A DNA stretch of 64,000 nt, taken from assembly GCA_965153455.1 (NCBI GenBank), contig OZ234497.1, forward strand, positions 8,184,001 through 8,248,000, given 5' to 3'. The DNA comes from Sphagnum compactum (taxonomy: Eukaryota; Bryophyta; Sphagnopsida; Sphagnales). Positions 55,641 through 64,000 of the stretch are shown here, one piece after another. Below the pieces are notes generated by a model. It did no database searches. It saw only the letters and a program-made list of their open reading frames with translations, and had not been told where the DNA came from. A program made the position numbers and the translations under genes. The first letter of the stretch is position 1; every line of letters starts with the position of its first letter.

Positions 55641-58600
55641 ACCAGTCAACCGTGGTATGTACCTCATATTTGACCTTTGTGAATGGTATACCCTGGTTAT
55701 GAAGATGATATTATTTCAGGTGACAGGTCCCTACCATGCGGGTACTGTCATACTAATATGATGTTGGTATTGCTTCAGGTCAAACTAACATGGTTGGTTT
55801 TTCGACACCAAGACAAATGCCAATTTATAGACCATGGCTTGCCTGTTACATGCCCAGAATAAAATTTACCAATGTTGGCAAGCTTTTCTTTATATTCTTC
55901 ATAAGTAGCATTAGCCTTTTTTTCTAGGCTAAAATTAGCCAAATTGCTACAAAATCCATGCCCAACTATAAAGGTATAGAAAAATAAGGGGTGTCAATGC
56001 CAAAAATTAGCCTATAAATAGAATGGCAACATGCAATGATAGCCAGGATGCAGTGTGATGTATGGACTTTGTAGCTTGGCCAAACTAATGAAATCTACCA
56101 CTTATCCCAAGCTGGCTCATCGTAACAATTATATATTTTAGGGTTTTCGTCATCTTGTCACCTTTTGACAGAGAAGATAACCAAAGGTTCATATAGCATA
56201 ACTACTTCATGGCCAACTTATTTTCTAAAGTTTATATGTTTCATTGTCAAGTTCCAACGATTTAGCCTTTTTCAAAATACTTACTTGTGTGTTGTTTAGG
56301 TTTTTTTATTTCAATGATGTTTTTCAAAGTTCATCCTCTATGAACAAATAGCTAACAACTTCAAAGCTAAAGCCTAAAATATCAAGGACCAATTACTAGT
56401 TAACATTTTACTATAGGCTTTTAACATGTTTAGGGCGGAGACTACTTAGACGTGGTACCTTCCACAAAATACTTATGTTGGTTGGATAATAACTTTTATA
56501 CATTGGGTCATTTTTGCCATTTTTGACTTCATGCATGTTATGTTATAGCCATATTCAACTCAATGTTCAATACTAGTAACATATTTTTGTCAACCTTAGC
56601 CAAATAAACCACTACATTTGATGCACAATAACCAATTGAGCTAAAGAAGCAAAAGTAAAAAAGAAACGTTAAAGTATAGCATGGTAGGGTCTTTTGTGAA
56701 ATTAATTTTTCTATCGTGAGGGTATCATTAGAACCATCTATTATCAATTTTTTCAGTCAATTGTTATGAAATTTTTCCAATTATTTTCTTACCACCTATT
56801 TTGCATAAGGGTCAACTTTGAAATACCCAAGTTGATACTTGATTTTATTACCACCTAGCATAAAGTCAAGTGGCAAAGCGAACATTGCAATTTCCAAGAC
56901 CTTCATTGTCAAGCTTTTCAATTTTGGCACATCCACATTGTTTCTTTTGCATGAGTTTGGTCATTTGGTTGTGTATTTGTGCAAGTTCAAGAACTTTTGA
57001 TTTTTTTTTCAAGATCATTCAACTTTTTTTGTGTGTGTTAATGCATAATATGTGCTCATGAAGTGTGAAGCTCTAGGGTTTGGTGTTTTCATGTTTCTAA
57101 ATTTCAATTGTTAAGGGTAGAAAATTGTCCTATGTTGGTTAAACACCATAGATGTTAGGAAATAGTAGTACCATTACTAGATGGTAGTTACTATCAAATG
57201 GCAAAATAATCACATAAGAATTATAGAATGAAAGTGTTTTGTAACAATAATACTGTCAGTATAGTGAACTACTTTCATGGGGCAGAATAATCAAAAGATA
57301 ATTTTGGGAGGAATTCTAACAAAAATAATATTAATGATTAGAAATAATATCTTAGTCTAATATATTTAAAAAGGCATCCTAGTAATTTTTTAATTATTAA
57401 TGGTAAATATCCTACTTACCATCTTTTATTTATTAGAGGTGAAGCCATATTAATTAATTAGTCCAAGTGGATAAGGGATGGATGGATTTCTTTAACTAGG
57501 ATGTGTGAAAAGAATTAGGATAAGGAGATTTAGGAGGATAAAATTCAACCTTTGTGTGGTGAGCATCTCTCTTGGGTTCTTTGTTTATTTCTTAAGAAGA
57601 ATGAAAGATTTCATTAGATGATTAGATTCATTAATTTTCATGAATCATTAGGATTGGAAGGATACTTGTGTGTGACACTTTTGTGTGAGAGAAAAGGAAA
57701 AGAACATGGGAGAAAGTTGTATTTGTCCTTATGTAATAGGAAATGGTTGAAGGTTGTATGGATTTTAGTGTTTTTTCTAGTAAGTAGTAGCCACAAAAAG
57801 TTTACATGTGTTACAGATAGTAGGCAATAGCCACAGAGTGTTTATAGGCATTGCAAACGATAGGCAGTAGTTACAAGAGGCCTATAGGTTACTATGGGTC
57901 TTTTTCAAGTCTACAAAAAATGATAGTTGTAGGATGGTAGGTGCAACATGATAATAAGCAAACAGAAGGAAGTCCTTGCCCTCAAGTCTTTCCATTTTTC
58001 TTGTTATTTCTTTTTTATCTGGCAAATTTCCATGTTGGTAATTAGGTTGTCAAATCTCGCAGTTTTACACAATCCCTTTGAAAGTGTTTTAAAATGTTTC
58101 CATGGTGCGAGTGGTGGTGTGTTGTTTTTATGCATAAAGGTTATTTGTATTTGAAAAAAAAAAAATTGTTAATTGAAAACATGTGTGGAGTTCATAAAAA
58201 AAGCCTCCAATGTGAACATGAACCCTTATCACAACTTGTCAAATGTAGAAAATGTACATCATTAATGTAAAACAACTTATCATTTGATACGCATCAAAGA
58301 ATGATGATGTGCATGTTTAAGTATAAAACTTCAAATTCGACAATGGAAACCACACAATAGGACCAGTGTTTTTGTTCCAGTGAAAAATCACCAGATTTTT
58401 AAAAAAATTAAAGGTTGTCCATTTGTAAGCTTGGATTTTTTTTTAATTTTGATTTTTTCGCCTAAAATTCATTGAGGCAATGCACCCCATTGCTTAATCA
58501 CATCCATGGATGGAAAAATTGTCGCTTTCATAACGATGGATGTATGTTGTCATTTCGCTAAATTTTGCCATCATGCTGCCACATGTTGCCATTTTACCCA

Positions 58601-59840
58601 TCTCCATCTCCATTGATCACCATTTTCTCACCCTTGGATCTAGGTCATTTGCCAAATTTTTCTCTCATTTTAGGGTTTCTTTCACCTGGCTCATCTCTTG
58701 TGTGTTAGAGGAGGTCGCTAGAACCTTAACATCAAGTTTTCTTCTAAGTTTTGATTCTTGAATCCTAAATGAACAACGAGGACTCCAGTGCTTCATGACT
58801 CATTGGTGCTCACTATTGTGTGCACTCATGAATCAGTAGTAAGCAAAGTACACCATAGTCCAAGCTTCGAAGGCCTATTGTTTTTGTATTCATTGATTTT
58901 TCATTCATGTTGATCTATAATTTAGATGTTTGGTTAGAATAAATCCAATTGAAAATTGGAAATCGAAATGCAATAGTCGATTGCAAGTTTACAATATGTC
59001 ATTGGAGATCGGATTTGTAACAAGTTGCAATGGAGGCAATTGGGTTTGCAACAGAGCTGGCTGCTGCAACAATGATTGCTAGACTTGGAACTTGGTGGGC
59101 ACTAGGGATCTGGGAAATGAAAAAATGGCATTTGGGAACTTGGAAAATGGCATTGAAGCATTCTAAAATGCAGTTGTATTTGTGTGCATTAAAACTTGAA
59201 GTTGCAAGTTCCACATTCCAACCACTAAGGTCCAAGACTCCAAACTTATCATTCCAGGACTAGGTATGTGTTTTTTATTTTTTCTTTCAATCGATTACCA
59301 ACCTTTACATATGGTGTACATAATAATGTGTTAGAGCTATTCAAAAGTCAAAAAAGATCAGTGAATCCCCCAAGGCATTTACTTGTTGTTCGACCTTGTT
59401 CAAGACAAATACATCTTGATTCGTGACTTTTGAGTCCTGACTTGTTCTAAACCTTAACTCTTCTTACAATTCATTTATTGTGCATTTTTTACTTGCTTAG
59501 GGCATTTGATCAATTTTCAAGTTGCTGGAAGGTGTAACTATTTTCTCCAAGCTTATGCATCATCTTAGGGATCAAAAGGATGGCATCACCTTTTGTGTCG
59601 TCGCAGATGAAACTACAAAAGAGTTTTCTTTTGCATTTTCACAACCTTGTTGATTCTACTCCAATTACTCTTGGTGATGTGGCTTCATCTACTAATGTTG
59701 CAGGGTTATGTGGCATTTCCAATGCTTTTAGTAATCAATAACACACTGAAATTGATGTGTTAGTCATTAATCTAATTGATTTTCTAAGTATAGAATCAAT
59801 CCCATTGGGTTCTCCATAATTCGGAATTGATGCAACTGTT
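55641..59840. other. Anonymous region without a supported gene
   Basis: Open frames of 63-78 codons occur at 56870-57061, 57618-57830, 57948-58154, 58540-58761 and 59030-59263 (plus), none with a family motif. The segment from about 59500 leads into the hAT-like remnant and may include its lost 5' part. Confidence 0.4.
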
Positions 59841-61370
59841 TTGTCTACTCCTTTTGATGTAGATCCAAAAGTAAAAAAGAAACGATTTTATGATTTAAGA
59901 CGGAAATTCCAAGTTGAATGGGCAGCAAAACTGCCTTGGGCTAAATTGCAAGTTGGTTATGATGGTTGTGGAAAGTATGTGAAGTGCAAAATATGTTTTG
60001 AGGTTGAGCATAAAGATAAGCTCCTTGCACCTAAATGGGACTCTCTCCAAAAACATTCTAGTCATAGAAAGGTAGATTTTTTTGAAAAGGGTGAAGAAGG
60101 GGGAGTGGTACATGGTTAAGGACTGTAAACATGCTAAAAATGAAATTGCTTATGCATGCAAAGGTAGGGAATTTGTTTTGCAAAAAGTTGTTAATGGGGT
60201 GGTGGGGGAAAAATGTAAAAAATTTATCCAGTTTGCCATTCTATTTCACCTTTTGAAGCATGGTAAGCCCATGCTTAAATATGAGGCACATAAGAAATTA
60301 TTTGACTTCCTAAACTTGGAGGAAAATCCCAAGATGTATTAGATAGATTCAGTTAGTTGGGCTATAATTTCAACACATGCACAACATAGTTTTGGAGGCC
60401 ACCATTTCTGCTATTATAGGTGTTTGATACATTTCTTTGACTTGTGATGAAGTGAGTACAATCGATAACCAGAGTCAGTTGTTAGTTCATGCATATGTGG
60501 TATAAAATTGGTTACGAATACCAATTCTTTTGTTTTTTGAGCATGTGGTGGCCGGATCAAGTGTTGATAACTTGACTCAAGTGCTTAGGCAATCTTTGAT
60601 GAACCAAGGATATGATTGGTAAGAGGCTCATGACATTTGGGGCTAATGGTCTCTATTTTCCAAGGTGTTAGGTCAAGGGTTACAAAGTAGATTTCTATTG
60701 AGGGGGCTCCTCACTCCATGGGACTGCATTGAATGGTTCATAAAACCAATTTTGCGGTTCAAATTTTGTCTCATTTGCCAATGGTGAAAAGAATTGAAGG
60801 TTTGTTATCCACACTCTACAACTATTTTTATAAGAGCCTTAAAAGACACTTGGAGTTTACAAAGCTTGCCAAAATCATGGAGACAAAAGGGGTTAATTTT
60901 TTTTAAATATCAAAACACGATGGATTAATATGTTATCCCCTATCAAGCATGTTATGGCAAAATACATGACATTGTTAATGAAGATGGCCATTGACAGCCC
61001 TAGTAATGAAAAGGCAAAAGTAAATTTTGACCTCCTTTGTGATGTGCAAGTCATGCTGGAGCTTGCTGCCATATTTCCTTTGCTGCATTTTGTCCACAAT
61101 TTCATCAAGTTCAACTGGTGCCAAATGGATGTTTTTGTCTGTGATTTTGTGGTTGTCGGTAAGGTGTGTCAAGGGGTAATATTTTCCTTGTACACAAACT
61201 TGAACGTTAAGTTCAAATCTTATGCATTTGAGGCCTACAAAACATTGGTGGGTGCAAGGTATGAATCCATCATCATGAGATGGGTTACAGATTTGACCAC
61301 TAGCGTGGAACACTTAGCTTTTGATGTGAACCAACAATACATATAGGCTATTCATTTGAATTTGGAGAGG
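59841..61370 (+). pseudogene. BED-finger, hAT-like transposase pseudogene
   Basis: The first open piece (59841-60119) reads RRKFQVEWAAKLPWAKLQVG and YVKCKICFEVEHKDKLL, ending KWDSLQKHSSHRK: a BED-type zinc finger (CxxC ... HxxH). A second frame (60082-60342) continues VKDCKHAKNEIAYACKG and FIQFAILFHLLKHGKPMLKYE, as in the group of plant proteins that resemble animal ZNF862. Broken frames to about 60900 still show SLTCDEVSTIDNQS (near 60430) and AGSSVDNLTQVL. The last open piece (60930-61346) has MAIDSPSNEKAKVNFDLLCD and AFEAYKTLVGARYESIIMRW. Relatives are hAT-superfamily derived. At least three frameshifts and several stops make it non-functional. No terminal inverted repeats or 8 bp target duplication were found. 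Confidence 0.6.
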
Positions 61371-64000
61371 TGAGACAAGGTTTGTGACTAAGGATGTATA
61401 TGCAATAACTATAACACAAGTGGAGGTCGATTGTGCAAGTAGTTTTATTCACCTTAACCTTTTTTAGTTTTGCAACTTGTTTTATTTTTTCATAATCACA
61501 TGAATCATTTGAGCAATGGCGTGCAGAATGTCTTCGATATGGTGTGGGAGCTTAGGTTTATTGCTCTCTAGTTTTAGCTTGGCAATTTTTGGCAACATTG
61601 CAAGCTACAATTATTGACTAGGTCTTTGTGAAATTAGTGATCCAAATGGATACGACTTCTTATTTCCAAGTTGTTCATCTTCCCTTGTGTTTTGACTCTT
61701 TACATATTATTCTAATGTGGCTTATGGGTAGTTTTGTATGTAATTAACCCTTCTTTTGCAGGACACTTGGCTGCGATGGGTAGTTTAAAGGGTTCAATCC
61801 CCTCACAAGTGATTGTCTATTGTTTGTTTTTAATTTTTGATTTGGGTATGGCATTTTGGTCATTGGTTATAACTTATTAGTTCAAAGTTGTATGATTTTA
61901 TTGTTTAGTTATATTGTTTTCATGATTAAGCACATTCTTGAAGCTTGTTAAGTTCCAACTTGCCTAGGATTCTCTTTTTGAAAATTGGCATAAAACCAAA
62001 AACCCTACAACAATTTGGTGGCAAGAGCCATAAATCCTACAAAAAATTGACCCCTATAACCAGAGACAACCACCATAAAAAAATCAATTGCATGATTAAA
62101 CTCCAATTTTTTAAATTTTTTTGCTAAACAAATAATTTGAAAAAAACCTTTTAATTAGCTAGACTCCAATCCATTCCAACTAATGGCTAGCTTAATGCCA
62201 CAAGGGCTAAAACAATAGCCAAATGTCATATTTGTGAAAAACAAAAACAAAAACATTGAATGGAACCTTTCTTTGTTTTAAATTTTTCAACCTAGTTATT
62301 GATCTTTTGAACCCACAAATGTTGTGACTTGTATGATTTATAGTTATTAGCAATTTTCAAGTAACATTTTTAACCAAAATTCCATTTTAAAAAATGGGCA
62401 CATCAAATACAACAAAACAAGTGGCATTACTCTTATAAAAAACATCTTGACAATGTTCATTTTCCGTTACTCACCAAAAAAACTTTGTATTAAGTGAGAA
62501 GGTTGTGATTAAGTTTTATGGACCATATCATAATCGATAATAAGGAAGAAAATGGTTGGGTTGATTAGTTTCGAATCATCATATTATTTAGGTCAACAAA
62601 CCTTTACAAAAATGGTGATGGAACACAACAAAGATTTCTTAATGAACAAAAGTATCCTTGGGTGGTATCACAAGGAATGGTTAAGGAACCAAAAATGGCA
62701 CTACTACAAAATGTGGGTGCAATTCACTAGTCCTCATTTATTAAGACCAGTGAATTCACTCAAAATCTAATAAAATCACTTGGCGTACAAGGACACCTTT
62801 CGTTGTAATGCGACCAAATAATATTTGTTAGCCTTTTTTTTAAAGTGTTCACAATTATATATATATATATATATCATGTTAGCCATTGCATGGACAAGTA
62901 TATGACCTTAAGTATTTATTAAAATCAAAAAGATGAAAAGTAATGTGTGCATTAAAAAAATCTAATAAAAATATTTATTCACATGTATATACTTTTTAAA
63001 AGTTCAATGGGTCTAGTAAAATGAAGATGCAACATTCCTAGTGGTACCACTTAAGGATATTTTTTAGTAAAGACAAGTTATTCATGAAGGCCCATGAATA
63101 TCAAATTGCTTCATATTTGTTTATTTTAGTAAATGTACATTAATCGCCTTACAAAATTTGCTTAAAATACCCTATTTTATGACAGTATAATATTTTTTAC
63201 TAATTAAAAAAATCTATTTCAAAATTTTGAATAAATTAAATGAACACCTTATCAAATTGTAATTTGATTATAAATATAATTCCCAACAAAAGAAATCCAA
63301 AATAAATAATTATATCATTAAATGTATTCCTAAAGATGAAATGTGTCAATGACACATCCTAAAAAACAAATGTTTTATTATGTTTGGATATTTGTATGTG
63401 CAAATTTTCATTTAAATGTTTTTGCTAAGAGTTTTATTTTGTAATCTTTTTGTTGAAATCTATGATTTTGTGATCGAACCTATGTTACAAAAAAATTCCA
63501 ATTGGAAATTGAATCCCTTTTTTTTCAAAACATTAACAATAATTTGATAGACTAAAATGTCAATCACCACTAATTACACATTTTCATCATTAAACCATTT
63601 CCAATTATGTAAGATGACACCTTTTGTTTTTAATGCAATGAAAACTACAACATTGTGAAAAAATTTGTGTGCACTATAGTGTGCAACCACCCTAGTGTTT
63701 CTTTCTTGTTTTTTAATGTGGAACATGTGTTTCCTACAATGGTCATAAAGACCATGGACTTGCATGTACTCTCAATCTTGAATTTGCAACTACGATTTTG
63801 CTAGTTTTCATTTTAAAATGTCCATAAGTGAGGTGAACACATTTAATCTAACCATTTTTAATTTGAATGAGGCTTAAGTCCATAGGCATGTTACTATGAA
63901 GTTGTTTGAAACACCCATGAAATAATTAGCAATGCCACAACTTTGTCTTTTCAATTTTTGTGGAGTCTTACAAGCATTTGTTATTGGAAAATTATTCTCA
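61371..64000. other. Anonymous AT-rich end of window
   Basis: No gene is supported; 62552-62770 (plus, 72 codons) and 63574-63765 (minus) lack motifs. A TA dinucleotide microsatellite of about ten repeats lies at 62855-62874. Confidence 0.4.
62855..62874. repeat. (TA)n microsatellite
   Basis: About ten uninterrupted TA dinucleotides, flanked by ACAAT on the left and CATG on the right. Confidence 0.9.

Overview
The window looks like a gene-poor, repeat-rich stretch of a large land-plant nuclear genome. Evidence for a plant: a chromodomain Ty3/gypsy element with the usual initiator-tRNA-Met primer site, a Ty1/copia element, MULE-like and hAT-like transposase remains, a SUVR-type (plant SU(VAR)3-9-related) SET-domain gene remnant with GT-AG introns, and AT-rich flanks with short tandem repeats. 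A gymnosperm, fern or similar large-genome plant fits best; the species cannot be fixed from the sequence. I see no intact protein-coding gene, rRNA or tRNA that I can support.

Layout. 1-9450: low-complexity and anonymous DNA with small hairpins. 9453-10029: a tandem array of about 144 bp units in an alternating A-B order. 10240-11960 (-) and 14600-16440 (+): two decayed transposase-like ORFs of different families. 19441-21122 (-): a broken SUVR-type histone methyltransferase gene, with a Lys/Ser-rich open stretch upstream to about 22800. 23054-23650: a second tandem array (about 148 bp unit). 24780-27858 (-): two unrecognised decayed ORFs, one with a weak methyltransferase-like motif. 28192-38007: a nest of retrotransposons: a solo gypsy LTR, then a minus-strand copia element split by a complete chromovirus-type gypsy element (30457-36849) whose 5 bp target duplication (AGAGA) is still exact. 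38112-44380: telomere-like and AT-rich minisatellites and a perfect 26 bp hairpin. 44700-49955: a MULE-like transposase pseudogene with recognisable introns, flanked by subterminal motif arrays in opposite orientation. 50892-51800: a second solo gypsy LTR. 51990-52770: an odd minisatellite whose units are themselves inverted repeats. 59841-61370 (+): a BED-finger/hAT-like transposase pseudogene. The rest is anonymous.

How the parts relate. The region has been built by successive insertions followed by decay: copia first, then gypsy into the copia reverse transcriptase; solo LTRs show that other gypsy copies were removed by LTR recombination. Most internal stops and lost catalytic residues are C-to-T or G-to-A type, as expected for methylated, silenced DNA. 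Protein family names come from motif recognition by eye, and no database search was run.
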